NCBI GenBank assembly: GCA_009760855.2
Contig: WPIO01000003.1
Coordinates: forward strand, 55,001-119,000
Source: Cristatella mucedo
Lineage: Eukaryota > Bryozoa > Phylactolaemata > Cristatellidae
Reading direction: 5' to 3'
Length of the DNA stretch: 64,000 nucleotides
Part shown: positions 38,926 through 53,700 of the stretch, piece after piece
Layout of the letters: each line of letters begins with the position of its first letter
Numbering within the stretch: position 1 is the first letter of the stretch
The notes under the pieces: generated by a model
Told to the model about the DNA's origin: nothing
Databases searched by the model: none
The model's input: the letters and a program-made list of their open reading frames with translations, nothing else
Position numbers and translations under genes: made by a program

Positions 38926-39284
38926 GACAGGTGAAACACACCCATTTGGGATTCGGGGTAATACTTTGTATAGGTGTTGAGTTCTGATATGAAGACACCG
39001 TATTACTCCATCGCATATTTTTGAAAACGGATTCAATCACCACAGAAAGCTGCAAACAATTTTTCTATATAACTGTGAATAAACTACCAGTAGTTTTATG
39101 CATAACAATTCAAGAATCTTTTAGAAGCAGCAAGACACGCAAATAGCCGTATAATAGGTTTGCCAATGCGTCCTAATGTTAAACTAGCCTTGACAACAAA
39201 GATTTTCTACCAATTATAGTGCCTTAAATCGCTGCCTAAGGAATTTCCATATTGACCTAGCACAAACATTTGCTTGATAAGAAT
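38926..39284. other. Unassigned; 3' flank of CTHRC1-like gene A
   Basis: No gene recognised. Part of the 3' UTR of the minus-strand gene could reach here. Confidence 0.3.
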
Positions 39285-39370
39285 ACATTTTTTTCAGTGC
39301 CCTTAGAGAACTTAATATTGTTATAGGCACTTTACATTTGCTACAAACGAAGTACGATTAGATGGTTTAG
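39285..39370 (-). mobile_element. LINE family 1, 3'-end relic
   Basis: CAGTGCCCTTAGAGAACTTA and TATAGGCACTTTACATTTGC are the family tail in reverse. It lies about 90 bases past the stop codon of gene A, so it may contribute to its 3' UTR. Confidence 0.75.
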
Positions 39371-39462
39371 ATGTTGCTTTGCGAAATATATTAAAGATGT
39401 TATCGGGTTAGACGGTAGCCAGTATAAAAAAGTCATAGGCAAGAAAAAATGAGAAGCTATGC

Positions 39463-39641
39463 TTAAGTCTTACCTGCTTGTACTTTTGAACCAATCACGA
39501 TCTCATCCACTTCAAATCTTGACACGCTTGAGCAGCATCCAGTGAATGTACCAGGCCGAGAAGATGCATAGCTTGGGCACGTTCCAATCCAAACCGTGAG
39601 TACGTACACACCAGCCGATAAGTTGTAGCACACGCCTTCCA
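39463..39641 (-). CDS. Gene A terminal exon (CTHRC1-like C-terminus)
   Basis: Acceptor CAATTTTAG|TGGAAGG. It encodes EGVCYNLSAGVYVLTVWIGT, then TGCCSSVSRFEVDEI, aligning with the family's EGLCEGIGAG...VGTCSD...SVSRIIIEE region. It ends in AAGACTTAA. The bases GCAG|GTAAGA just before the stop would also serve as a donor, but the length match to the gene C terminal exon favours termination here. Confidence 0.85.
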
Positions 39642-40230
39642 CTAAAATTGAAAGCGGGATCAGCACAGCTACATTTAATTTACAAACTAAAAAAGACTGA
39701 GTGCAAACAAAAGACTTAGAAGAGGTTAATAATTGCATGACTACTTACAGGTTCTCGTTCTATCCGTGTTCACCAAGTATGGGTAGGATGGCAAAAATAC
39801 TCCAAGTCCAAGCACCATTTCTACTTTTGGATTGCATTCTGCGCCATTTACTGTGACGTACCTAATTGATAGGGGATGATCATTATTTAAAAAGAATCAT
39901 GGGGCAATTCAAAAAAGCCAGAAAGTGCTAGTTCTATGATCTATTTTAGTAACTAAGTAACTTTGAATGAAGGAAAACAAAGAATAACAAAGAGTCAATC
40001 TAAAGAAAACAGAGTAGAGCTCCTTTTTCTTCGTCCTAAATCATCGATTACCATCGGCTGCAGTAGGAACTGGCATTTAGTCCAGATATTCGCTAAGTCG
40101 ATAACCATTTGATTCGCAGACCAGTGTCATTTCTCGCCTTCGTATATACCAGTGACTGAAATATAGAATTAGAAAACTCATGCTGCAGCGACTGCATTTC
40201 AGTTTAATACGAGCAATACTCTGGTACATA

Positions 40231-40326
<96 letters not shown>

Positions 40327-43300
40327 CTAATATATATAAGTATGTAAATTAACCATGGCGGCATAACTTGAGCTCGAGTAATTTTAATCACTATAGAAGC
40401 TGCAACCCACTTACAAAGTCTTTGAAAAGGAATTTTATTGCGTTAGAAATATATTCTTCTCACAGAAAAAAATAGAAAGCTTTTCGAAATAAAGGAAATT
40501 AAACCAACCTTTCAAATGTTTTAACTTAAATTATTGGCCACTGTCTCAACGGTTAAAAGCTGTTGGGGTGGCAAAATAAGTTCAAAGCTTATCACTTGAT
40601 CACATCATCACATAGCTGAGTATTGTGCATTCATGGCATGTACAGTAGTTTACTACAATATTAGACGCTACGATTCCTCATAATAGATCATATGTAAAAT
40701 GGTGGATATTCTTGTTATGCTTTCCTTATGCCTTACTACTAAATATCGGAGTATACGAGAGCACCTCATAATGAATTTGCATTTTCGGGAAATTAGCTGT
40801 TGGCTTATGAAGGTAAAACTAAGCCTACTGCTGTTCCTTACATGATCACATAGGAAACTTCAATGAATATAAGACTTAGGTCACTAAATTTAGAAGTAAA
40901 TTCAAGTAATTTATTATTTCAAATTTATTATCGTAGCTTGAACAATTGTGAAGCGAATTCGCTACTTACCACTTACAATGGAAACAACGGGAAAGCTTAT
41001 AGTGTTACTGCTATTACTTAAGAAAAAAATCACCGTTTTTTTGAATTTTTCATGTTTCTCAAAAACGAGTACAGCGTGGAGAGCACGCTTTTTGGAAATA
41101 TCCGTCTTATCATGAAGCGAGTATCTTTAAAACTCTTAAGGGGCTTTACTTACATGCGAAAATACTCTGAGGTTTTCAAAACGTAATAGGTTACTTTAAG
41201 ATATCGGTAGGGTCATTGGAATCAAAAAATACTTCACATTTTTATGCAAGTATGACACATTGTAATTTTGGTAAATATTTCGAACCAATATAGTTCCAGT
41301 CTTGTATAGCGTTCCTCGTCCAGTATTTAATTTTTAAAGGTGCACCATTACTGTACTTGCATCACTTTCATTTCGTATCAACTAAACTAAATACCCATAA
41401 CCACCTAAAGGATAACTCACAGGAACCCACTAACTAGATGCGTTTTTAGTTTCTTCTCAAATGTTGACAAGTTAGTAGCTTTCATGACTGAAGTGGGTAG
41501 TGACTTACATGCTTTCCGAGCACAGGAACAAAATGCGAGCTCTCAGAAGGATTGGATACTTGTACGGGGTGTGGGTAAACAGTTAGATTTCTTAAATTAT
41601 GTCTTACGATTGTTATCCCGGTGAGTAGTACATCTGATATGTAGGCTGGAGCGAGAGAATTAAAGGACCTAAAAGTTAGCCTCATAACCATTATGTAGGC
41701 AATTTATTTGAATTGAAGCCAATGCTTGTCATCGGTAAGTGGTGATATGTGGCAACTGCACCGCTCACGAAAGACGTGCCGAGATGCTGAGTTTTGCACC
41801 AGCTATGTACCTAATTGCACAGGCCGGTACACCAGCAACCATTGAGGTTAAGAAGTCAAGTTGAAATGTCGCAAATGCATTAACTACTAAGATGTGGTGT
41901 ACCTGTCTAAACAAGCCCTAGTTTTACCAATTGCATGCACCTAAGATTAGACAGACTTGACTGTGAAACATATTCACCTAATAAAAGTTTACTTCGGAAA
42001 ATGGCACCTAGATTTCGTGCAGATTCAACGGGACGACCGGCTAGCAGAGCCGATTTTGAGCATAAGCTTTTTCGAATGTCACTTGTTTGCGATAATTACT
42101 AAGTTGATTCTATCATCATTCAATGTAAGAAATGTTAGTGCCGTGCATGTGCTGATATTATCAATACATTAACCATGGGAGTTGAGAGAATTTCGAGTCC
42201 TTGAGAACTTATAGGGATCAAGGCGAAGGTACAATTGAAGGTAGTCTGCATGCAAGTGAAAGCCGGGATTGTGCTTGGCAATCACATCGGCAAAAAAGAC
42301 AGTATAAACGGCGTAAAGGACACGAACGACACACTGAGCCCAGAGGTACCCCATACTTCAGAATTTAATCTGGAGATAAATGTTCATTCGCAAAAGTAGC
42401 AATGTTGTCTCTGCAGAATTATTAGCTCAAAAACCATACTGGAACTTGTTAGTAAGGTTTAAGGTTTTGAAATATAAGTTTAGCTGCTCTACCGCGACTT
42501 GTTCCAGTGTCTGTAGTAGGAACAGTAAAAGATAGACAGGGCTGAAGCAGATTGAGTTCACTTGGTCTGTTGTTGCTTTTTTGATTAGTGGCCTGATAAC
42601 ATACTTTTAAAGAGGTGCTGGGACATGATCTGAGGTTAGCGACATACTAATGACGTATGCATGACCAGCAGACTAATGCAACGTAGATACAAGACTGTGA
42701 GAGTAGGGTCCGGAAGAATATTCGTCTTGTTTGATTTTGATAATAACGCCGGGACTGGGCCACTAGTGACCTCCTTGTGTACAGATATTGAGGTGCTGCA
42801 TGGAATTAAGGTACACGGACCCAGGTGCGATGCTGCCATCTTGGAGCTGGATTCCCTGATTTTTCTGCTGCATTCACAGAAAAGCTATCAAATCGGTGAG
42901 AAATAGGGACCGTTAGGTAAGGAGCTAAACTGTGAGTGTTTAAATAGATGGTTTATTGTCGACATGAGTTATTTTTAATAGTGCAGCATGATTCCGCAAT
43001 TGTTATTAAAGAAGTTTGACTAGACCTTTGCTTCAATCAATTGGTACGATCTACAGTAGTCGTCGTATGCCAGTTATTGCACCGTCAGTCCAGATTGATT
43101 GCGGACTTTTTTCAAGCTTGGGCTTAGTAGACCCAGCTAGTTTAATGCAGATGGTATAAAACAGGCCGTCTGACCGAGAGGCACAGTGAACCTACTCACA
43201 GGTAAAGACTCGTCGAGCACGTCACAAGGAGACACATTGTAGCAATCTACCAATGCTTGCAGACATTAAATCGCATGCAGCAGCCAAATCGAAACGGAAA

Positions 43301-44608
43301 TTCTTGCACGAACAGCCTCGACGTCAAGAGTCTTGGGGTTTTGGGATTCACATGTCATCCTACGTGATAAGGAGTAGGAGGGCACGAATTGTAGACTGAA
43401 TGAGATCTGCATGTGCATGTGCTTGTGCATGGCCATATATGCAGTATTTTTTATTAATTGATAATAATTTAATTAAGTGCGGTTGTATGACAGATTTAAT
43501 CGTCTGTGTGACCCTGGAAGTGAGTAGGGCAATGCCCATGAGCCACAAGAGAAAATAGTCATTGCACGATATTCAGTGCTGTAGGCGTCAGATAATGTAT
43601 GAATGTTGACATCCCCCACACTGAGTTAAGATTGGCTCATTCCACAAAGGTTCAAAATTAGATCTAATATAGATAAGATAATGGAGGACTTGGTATCTGG
43701 CTGACAGTAGGCTACAGCAACCATTGATAGCTTGTTTTCGGGTAAAACCAGTTAAAGAGATTCGTAGCACTTCTTCAAAGATTTTGCAATTGGCTTGAAG
43801 TATTTGAGCGGCTGATAATAGAAACTCTACCTCCGTCTTTGATTTATCAAGGGTTGCAAAAGAAGAAAAACCAGCCGCGTTGAGTTTATAATTATCGGAC
43901 AGTGTACCGATTTAGACCAAGTTTTAGTCAAGGCAACCAGGTTGAGAGTTTCCTCGGAAAGATTCTTTCGATCGGTTTATTGCACGTTGAATGAGAATTC
44001 TAAAGACAAGAGCAAAGTTGGGTGGCCTGAGTTGTAACAGGCCTCAAACTTCCGGCTAATTCAATTCTATTCCTTTGTCGTATTTGGCTTCCCCCAGTGT
44101 AGTACATTTCCCCCATGTTATTAATAATAATAATAATATTGCACTTGATAAAGCGCCCTCAGAGAACTTAATTTCTTTCTAGGCGCTTTACATTTGCTGC
44201 AAAGTGATACGCAATAGAATAGTAAGTAAAATCATGCTTGAAAAACAAACAAAATGAATAACATGGTTAGGGGTTACATGCACTGGGTGAATCTATAACT
44301 AAGAATACAGAAATACATACATATATACATGATTAAATGAAGTTCAAGCTCTATTAAATTAGAATCAACTCGATATAATTAGAGGAATAGATGGATTGAA
44401 ATGATGGTTTCTAATGGAGCGACCGGGCTGAGGTGGTTTTGGCGGCTGCGGCAGCGGCGAGCTATGCAGTTTGGTCCCGCGGAAGTAAGGTCCAGCTAGA
44501 CTCCGCCGGGGCACGAGTTCGTCCCCGTGAAAGCAGGCGCGCGATACGGCGTGCCGTGCGTTCCTGCAAATGAGCATTAAGCTCAGAGGTCTACTGAGTG
44601 TAACTCGA

Positions 44609-44701
<93 letters not shown>

Positions 44702-44702
44702 C

Positions 44703-44735
<33 letters not shown>

Positions 44736-47700
44736 TTGTGCCCCAATACGCACTAATTAAAGTACCAAATACGACAAAGGAATTGATCATTGAATTGAAT
44801 CTATTTCAAACTTCCGGCTAATTTTAGGACATAAAATACGATGAACTAGTAATAGACATGCTGATGTAGTAAGCAACGAACCTTTGAACGATCTGTAGTC
44901 GGGCTGGGTAGCCCGACCGTGCAGCAAACTTGCTAGGCCCAACAACAAACACTTTATTCCAAACCATGCTGGCCAAGGCCAGCCTTTAAACTGTAGACGG
45001 CTGCCGGCGTCGAAGGATCGAGCACTCCCTCTCGTTGTATTCCTTCGACAGCCTTTATATTCCATGCATGCATTGGTTGTCCCACTGTTGCGAGGCATGG
45101 CTACAGTGCTTAAATCCCTAATGAAAGACGCTTAATATCCACGATGTTCATCATCTCACACTAATTATAATTATCGTTATATGAAACATATTAATCAAAA
45201 GGTGTATACATTTAAAATGGGTTATTTTATTTTGGAGAGTTAAAAATCGTAAACAAGAAATGTTTTAATAAATCGCTTATCAGTGGTTGATACGTCGGCT
45301 TGGCTTACAAATGCTTTCGTCTGAACCTTAGGAGATTGGTGTGCAATTAGCCTATTTGCTTTTTGACCGGATGCAAACATGTTGTTCCATGTAATTTAAT
45401 TTGATGCAATGCATCTCCGTCTGTAACTCCACAAAGCCATATATGGCTATGAGGGTGTTACGCAGGAGAGTTTTGTATAGCTCGCTTGCAAATTAAGCGG
45501 ATTTCGATAGGCATTCGGCAGCCAACCGACTTCATCTCGCGAAACAAGAGAAAGTGGGTAGCGTAGCAGAGTCAGGAGAGCAGCTAAGAAAATGATTAGT
45601 ATAGGAGAAGCAGCTCGGGACCGCTGAAAATCATGAGACATAGTCGGCTGCACGAGAGATGTCCTTGCCCGAGAATTGTGGAAGCAAATCTCACGGTCTA
45701 GGGCGTGCAGAGCTAAAGCTTCTGTCGCCTACGGTCTTTAAGAGGAGGACCGGAACAGCAAATTTATTATACATAGAGAACCTGCGGGCAAGAAGAGGCT
45801 GAAACTGGTGCAGCAGTTCAGCTAGGTCGGAGGAGCCAAGCCGTGGAGAGCCTTGTGGTTCAGCTTAAGAACTTCGCTCTGTATCCATCGATCAACCGTC
45901 ATCCAGTCTAACTCTTTTAGTAAAGGCGACACGTGCTCGAACCTCAAACTATAGGTGATTGAAAGCTAGAGCACTCAGGTGAAATAAATACGGACAAATC
46001 ACCGACAGCCACAGCTGGAGTGGGCACATGAATAAGCTTGCAAGTATCGCCTGGCCAAAACTCATTGGGACAGAAGTCGCATGTTGGTATACCGGAGCTC
46101 CACTGCCTAGGGGCCTATATAGGTGAAGTTTCTGTATCCCAAATTATTAAAGAGTAGCAAAGGAACTCCTAATGTATAGTCTCTAGGGAACCTGTTGGTG
46201 GGAGGAGGCTGAAATGGTGCAGCAACGGTGCTATATTTGAAGGAGATTCGTCTTGTCGCGCTATTAGATTTATTGCAAGATCTTGTATCTATTTTGATTC
46301 AGCTATCACGGCATGCATATCCTTTATCAAAGGATATGCATGGCAAAACCTCATAAAATGTTTTACTGGCCTTTCTTCGTTTAGGTAAGAATTTTTTTAA
46401 TTCTTCCCTATTTATCGGGAGGTTTGGGGGCTGAATATCTTTTTTCGATGGCTAATCAAAATTGCCATAGTTAAGTCTCAACACAATCATGGAACCACAA
46501 GCCACTTTGACGGACTGTTCCTAACCCTAGACAATTATCAATGGCTAGCTTTCGAAACAGTCAACATAATGAAATTATAAAACTATTAGCCGTTATTAAA
46601 GCGGGCCCATCAGTTCTGAGCACATGGTGACAGTTTGAAACAGCTTCACTTATTAGTAGATACGGCATAACCTGTTTGTAGATAGGAGGCCCTTATTACA
46701 GCTTTATGCGTGCAGTGCGAATGTGCTCTTCTAGTATTTGGAGCACTGTAAATAGATCGTAAAATAGTTTTGTGATTATTCAACCTGTATGTCACATACG
46801 TAGAAATTCCGTTCGTTCACTAAAATATAATACGGTACAGCAATACAGCATTGGATTACTTTCCCTATGTATTTATAGTAAATATCGACGATTGATAAAA
46901 CAATCGTGTGCAAAATTTCTCTTTATATAAGCTTCAAATGTAGAGGCTAGAAATAGTCCACTAATGGGAAGGAACATGACAAGCCTATGGCAAAGGCACC
47001 GTAAACAATAAAGCTAACTAAAAGTTCGTCAGTGCGAGCATTAAGTAGGAGAAACTTATTGTATCCCTATATCAATTGACCGGGATGCTGAAGAGCAAAA
47101 TACTATTTTAAATGCAATTAATCAATCTTGTGATATCGTTTGGCTAATAATTAATGTGGATTTATTGCGAGCGAAGCAGTATCCGTGTAATTGGATTGAA
47201 CGGATCAGCAAGCCTGCACATGACGAGACATTTTCTAAGAGTCTAAGAAATCCTTGAAAGACATGCAAGACAAATTAATATTTTACCTTACATGTATACC
47301 CCGTGTCAATCAAGAATATCCCAAACCAACGAAGCGACGAATCCTTAATCAAGCCTATTCTGAACCTTTAATTACTGGAGAACAGACCAACATTTCGATC
47401 GTTGTGCGTAAAAAGCCACCACCACGCGTTACACGATCAATAACAAATTAATACGGAGTGTTTGCAAAGAAACTCTACTTACTAGACTAGAGATAAATGA
47501 TTACATTAACATAAACTATGCATGCAGCAGCGTCATAATAAAAAGCGCGTCTGTGAGAGCGGATTTAAATAGGTGTACTAGTTGGAAACGGAACTTTGAA
47601 TTGAGAGTATTTTGGACCGTTTCTGATTAATCTATACCAAATATTGGGTCCGCATGGACAGCACAAGGGCGTACATTTAGTTATAAAAAGATGACAATTC

Positions 47701-50700
47701 CGTAAACCAAATCATGGAAGTAGTCAGGTACCTGTTTTCTTGTGCTAGTGACGTTTGCATGATTCTAAGGGTTACGACACGGCGTCAAAGCTAGCCATTT
47801 GCAATCAGAGGCTCACCAATGCGAATATTACGCTTACAAAAGGCTCGTGCAGGTAACTACGAGGCGTTTCTGTTCGCTCGTGACAAGTGACAAGTGAAAT
47901 TGGCTGGAAAGGTTAAATAGAACTACTAACAGCAGTAGCAGCCTTCTTATATTACCTTTAAGGTTCAATGCACTTCTAAAAGAGAGAATCAGTTCTCTTG
48001 AGGCGCTATACAAAATAATTTTTATTACTATGTGATTTATGAATCCAGATTAAGACATCCTCCTCACCCTTCATTTTTCTACTTCTCACGAACATGGCTG
48101 ATCACTCTTAGAAGGATAGTGGGGAGGTGAAGCATATGGCTTATTTCTCTTCCAACCATATATTTAATAAAAAATTTTGTAAATAAGGAAGAGGGAAGCT
48201 CATTACTTTGGAAAATTCATCGCTTACAGTTTTGACTTATCTGGGGCTTCCAATTCACCAATAAGAAGAAAAGGTCTAGCCGCACAGATCGTTATGTATC
48301 AAGAGAACTTGCAGAAATCTTCAGAAAGTACAGATTTTAATAAACTATGAATTCTGATCAGCCCCAAAGAGCTAAATTTTACAAACTTTTTTCAGTGTCT
48401 AATAGACTTTAAAATGCATCCGCGTTTAAGATGATTGCCTAGCATGGTACTTCCATTCAGCCAAACGTGCAATGTATTCTTCAGCCGCCCAGTATAAATA
48501 GACCAGCAAATCTTTCAGCTGTCATCTTTAACCGCAAACTACAAATAGACTAGCAGACCTTTCGGATATCATGAGCTAAACTGGGCTAATACTGGTCATT
48601 GGAAATTTAGAAAAATTGTTTTAGATTGATGTATATCTCATGAAATATATTTACAATAGAGGCTGCCACAACCTTTTGGACTCAGCCCCTTTGTCAAACA
48701 ACAAAATGGTTTGAGTATATACAGTTTAATTCATTGAAATAAAGCTGAGAATTCGGCTTAAACATTGCAAGTCCTGGAATTTGGCCTTCAGCAGCTCTAT
48801 TTTTAATTATTTTAAGTGTTTTCAAGGAGATATAAAATGTTTACAAACTTTCGTCAATATTAAGATCTTCAGATAGCTTTGTTGCTGCACGCTGAGCGGA
48901 GCATTAAACGGATTGATGTTTCAGACTTAGTTGTAAGCGAAAACTTTTTACAATCAACTGGAGATTGATCCGCCTTCTCATAACTCTTTTAGACGCTTGG
49001 TGTAAGCAAAACGTCTTGTAAAGACAATCACTGCAAAAAATAGAAGAAATATCTATTCGGTTTGGCTGTCATGATCCAAACTCGGAGCATAACCTAATTA
49101 TTGATCGCGCAACATAAATGACGACTGTAATACTCAAGCAGCTTGGCAGCTTCCTTGACTGTTATTTTCACCTTGTTCTTCAATTAACTTTCTAATTAGA
49201 ACTCTTATACGAGCAAATAATGGGGCTTTTTTAGATAAGGATACCCCATACAAGTTGGTCCATGCATGTATGACATCCCGTCTTGACTTAAGTAACTCAC
49301 TGATTGCTGGCCTGCATGTGCAATCGGGCGCCTACAGCTGATGCAAAACTCTCCAGCTAGGCTTCTCTGTTGTGCACGTCCCAGTTGCTACATCACACCA
49401 CTTCTCATCGAACTGCATTGCTTAAAAGTCAAGCAAAGGATAAACTTCAATGTTTTTGGCTCACTTTTAAGTCGTTTCATTCTTTGGCTCCAGCATGCCT
49501 ATCAGATCTACTACCCCACTAGGCCAAGCCTTGTACCACCCGCTTTTAGGAATTGAACCGTTTACTTATACCTCGTTCAAATGTCAGATCATGTGGAGAC
49601 CATATCTTTAGTTCATATGCTCCCAAAGCCTGGAACTCACTTCCCACTTCTGTCTCGACATCCCTTGACTTGAACACATTTAAAAAGGAAGTAACAATGC
49701 ATCTTTTCGGGGCAGCATTTAGTGGGTCCATGTGATTCGTCCTTTGTTTGCTTAAGCGTGCTGACAGTGTTGCATAATGCCACACACGATACTTGCATGC
49801 TGGCCCGGCGCATATCAACAATAACCATCCTATTCATGTCGGTTATCAAGCATGATACCACTCATTATTCGATCGGGTTTCTTTCGCGGCAAATGTAAAG
49901 CACATAGAAAGAGATTTAGTTTTTTCTAAGGACGCTTTATCAAGTACACTGTTATTGTTATTATAAACAAAAACATTTTGCTTGGTGAAAGATTGTACTC
50001 ACTTGGACGATGCCAACTTCAGTGCTAAACCAATCTGTAGGCGTGAAATAGTGCCTGGAGCTTATGACAACCGTACTACTGTTGCATTTACTGTTATCTG
50101 CTGAAAGAATAAAAATAAAATATAATAAATGTTTTAGCACCATCGTAGAATTTAATCTCTTTCTAGTTACTTCGCTTATGCTGTAAAGGCAGCAAGGCAA
50201 TGTGGTTAGAGGTTACATGCAACGTGCCTGTGTCAATAGGCAAAAACATTATTGGTCACAAATAACCAGCAAAACCGAGAACATGTGCGTGTTGTCAAGT
50301 CAGGGAATGTCGCAACGTCATTCGGGAACTATCCCCAGGCTTTGGGAGCGTATGAACTTAAGGCGAGATCCCCAATGCATTTTTCGTTTGTTTGAAGCAG
50401 GGCTACATGAAGAAAGTCAAAAGAGTGGGCGGTGTCACGCCTAGCCAAAGTGGGAAGCAGTTGTGAAAGATGGATGAAGCTAAAGAATAAAAGGACTTAA
50501 AAGTTGCACAAACTTGAAGTTAAATATTTGCTTGATTTGGAGCCAGTTCAAGTAGGCGAGTATTCTTGAAATGTGGCAACTTTGGCACTCACAATAGAAA
50601 GCGTGGCTGCGAAGTCTTATGCAAACTGAAATAACCTGATTGCATTGGTCGTTAGACCTGAGAAAAGAGCATTACAGTAGTACGTTCAAGTTATCACAGA

Positions 50701-53700
50701 CGCTAGACCAGCTTGGATGTGTCACCCTTGACTAATTCAGCTGTAATTGTAAGATTAGGCTACTGAGAGAACACAGACTTGACTGCTGTGTTATTGCCGT
50801 CATCTAGTCGAAGTATCGAATGGAACTAAGTACCTAGTTTTATAAAAATGAAGGATGTTATGCTGCCAGAGCCCATTTTAAGCGACATTCATTCCAATTT
50901 CTCATTGACGTTAGGTCTGCAAAAATTATAAGTACTTTTATCGTCATTCGATCTGTGAATTTCTGCTACCAATCCAAGTTCGGGAGCCAGCAATGCATGC
51001 AGCCAGGTTTGGTTTCAGCAAGATGGCTGAGAGGGATCGAAGCATTTAGGTGTCTAACTGCTTGTTATCCGTGTGTTATTGAAAGCCTAGGTTGTGCTTA
51101 TTATGAAAACGGCAAGAGGGGGAGCACTACTTGTCAAAAGAGGTGGACAAAGCCCTAAGCTCCGGGTTCATTGTTTTCAGGTGTTCCTCGGATTTTCTAT
51201 CCACATTTACATCAGTGCTCAGGAGCCTCCGACTGCATTAGCACCTAAGACATTGCAGAGCAGTGCCAGCGATTACTAAACAAAAACAGAGGCACTGGAG
51301 AAGGACTTTGGGATTTTTATTATTGGATGCGGACGAACAATGCATACTATTTATCTGGGATAGTTTCTCTCTTGTTTTAAAGTTAAAAAGGTTATTCAAG
51401 CTTTCCCCTAGTAGTGGTACACTAGTCCCAATGCATATTAAAAAACTGTATAATTATTTGTAGAGAGACGTGCATCATGAGGAGATTGCTTTCCTACTTC
51501 GTGAATCAGAGTTGTCAAATAATGAAAGGGGTAGGCGGAATCCATTTCCTAACCGTACTGCTCTTGCTCGGTAGTGGCAAATGAAGGAAACAGACAAACT
51601 GCCAGAGAATATTGGTAAACGAAGCATGTGGAGAGCATCTAGTTAATCAAAATTCGAAAGAGCTGAGGATCTTAAACAATTATTAACCACAGGTTATACA
51701 CTACGATCATGCTCTACTAAGTTGAATTACCTCCCTGGATGAGGGTTCAGCACCAGGAATTAAGGAGTGCCAGAAGTTATCCGTCCGCCAGTTGTCCTTA
51801 AACTAGTAAATATCAAACTATTTATCGCAGTGCCTGATTAATCATCACCTGAAACCAATGCAACGGGACTGTTTGCCACAAGCTAAGGCACACAAATTAG
51901 AAATCTTTCATTTACTGAGGACCTTGGCTGCTTAATTGAAGCAGTAGCTGGTGAAACGTTTACGAGCCTCCACACGTCGTTTTTTTAGGATAATATAGCA
52001 TGGTTTGTTTATCGCTTCATGGCTAATGAGGACATTAATTCTAGGTAAGATGACGAAACTTACCTCTGGCTCTCACTTCCAAAATCTCTCACCGTATTAG
52101 CTACAACTCCTGACTTACGCCACTTAATTCAGTCCGCTGCTTTCTGAAAAGTAGCCGTCAAGAGCTTCCTTCAGGGGGTCTGGAAGACTGTTGTCTGTAT
52201 TTAGGAACTTGGTCTAACCTGTTATGTCGTTCTTTACCATCCCTCTTCATTCCATTCGCTTCTTTGTAGCTATGGAATCTAATTCCTAGGCTGACGGGCC
52301 CCAGCAGTGCATTTCACTAATCTAGGAATGTCCTGCTGAACTGGCCGTGATTTTGTCTCTATCTGACTTGATCTCATACAATTTTTTCTGCGAAATTGTG
52401 TCAGATAAATACTTTGGGCGATCAGTATATAAGATATTCTACATAAGTGAAGAAAACCTGAATAAACTATTAGTGAACTCAATTTTTGCAACCTCATTCC
52501 CACCATTACTTCTAATAGAGAATATTGCTATCTCTTCACGATAATTATTATATTAATTATAATTATATTAATTATAATTAATTATATTATATTTTAATAT
52601 ATAATTATATTTTAGGCGATATATTTTTTCTTGGAGTACAACCAGCTTGCGGGTATTAGGGGTGTTTGCATGGACACTCCCACACATGCACGCTGGGGTA
52701 TGGGAAAGATTATTTGAGTGCTTAGGTAGCCATTCCATATGCAGCTCTATACAATTACACTTGGATCAAAAGTTATAAGAATATACTTAGTAATTATATA
52801 TTTGTAGAGATTCATCCGATAAATCGGAATCTTGCTGTTTACTTCACATGTGCAGTACCGAAAACTTGGTCAAATTAACAAATAAAGCATACACAATGTT
52901 AATGTTAATGACATAGTTAGAGGTGACTTATGAAACAGTAAGGTGTATATTGCGGCTAGGGGTAGCATGTTGCAAAGCCTGTGGTGTCCGTACGCATGAG
53001 AAAATATAAAACAATTCAAAATGATTATATAAAGACTGTGACAAACTGGGCTGTTTTTAGCTTCTTTTAAATGCTATCAAGTCTGGGGTTGTCCTGACAT
53101 CATTTGTGAGTGAGTTCAAGGTTTTGAGATCGAACGAACTAAAGGAGTGGTATCTGAAGGATTGCGAGTTGGAATGAGGTTTAGTTAGATTATTTGAATC
53201 GGAATAGCATGACAATTGAGAAAATTTCAGGGCAGGTGGGCTTCGGGTGATCAAAGCAAAGGTAAAACCAAGTATCGTCTGAATTGACGGGAAAGTCTGA
53301 ATCGTGTTTGACCATCATATCTGCGAGAATGATAATTTAAACTGCAACAACAAGTGGACCAAAGACGGAGTCCTGAACTGCCTCATATTTCGTCGGTTCC
53401 TCGCATGGTCTTAATAATAATAATAATAATAATTCACTTGATAAAGCGCCCTCTGAGAACTTAATCTCTTTCTAGGCGCTTTACATTTGCTGCAAAGGGA
53501 AATGCAATTGAATGGTAAGTAAAATCATGCTTGAAAAACAAACGAAATGAATAATATGGTTAGGGGAACACTATTACATCATTCAAGTCAATATTTAGGA
53601 TTTTCCCGCTAAGATAATATCTGATATATTTGTGCTCAGTGCAAGTGACGCCCAGGCGAGATGATTGAAGCTCAAAAACGACTTAATAATCGATATTTCA

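Larger units (their letters stand above)
44062..44805. mobile_element. 745 bp insertion with 18 bp target duplication and inner inverted repeats
   Basis: The word TCAAACTTCCGGCTAATT occurs perfectly at 44044-44061 and 44806-44823. Just inside, ATTCCTTTGTCGTATTTGG (44069-44087) and its exact reverse complement (44765-44783) face each other. The interior holds a LINE family 1 tail (minus, about 44122-44300), a GC-rich patch (44395-44600) and a GA microsatellite. The arrangement looks like one insertion event into the older LINE. Confidence 0.7.
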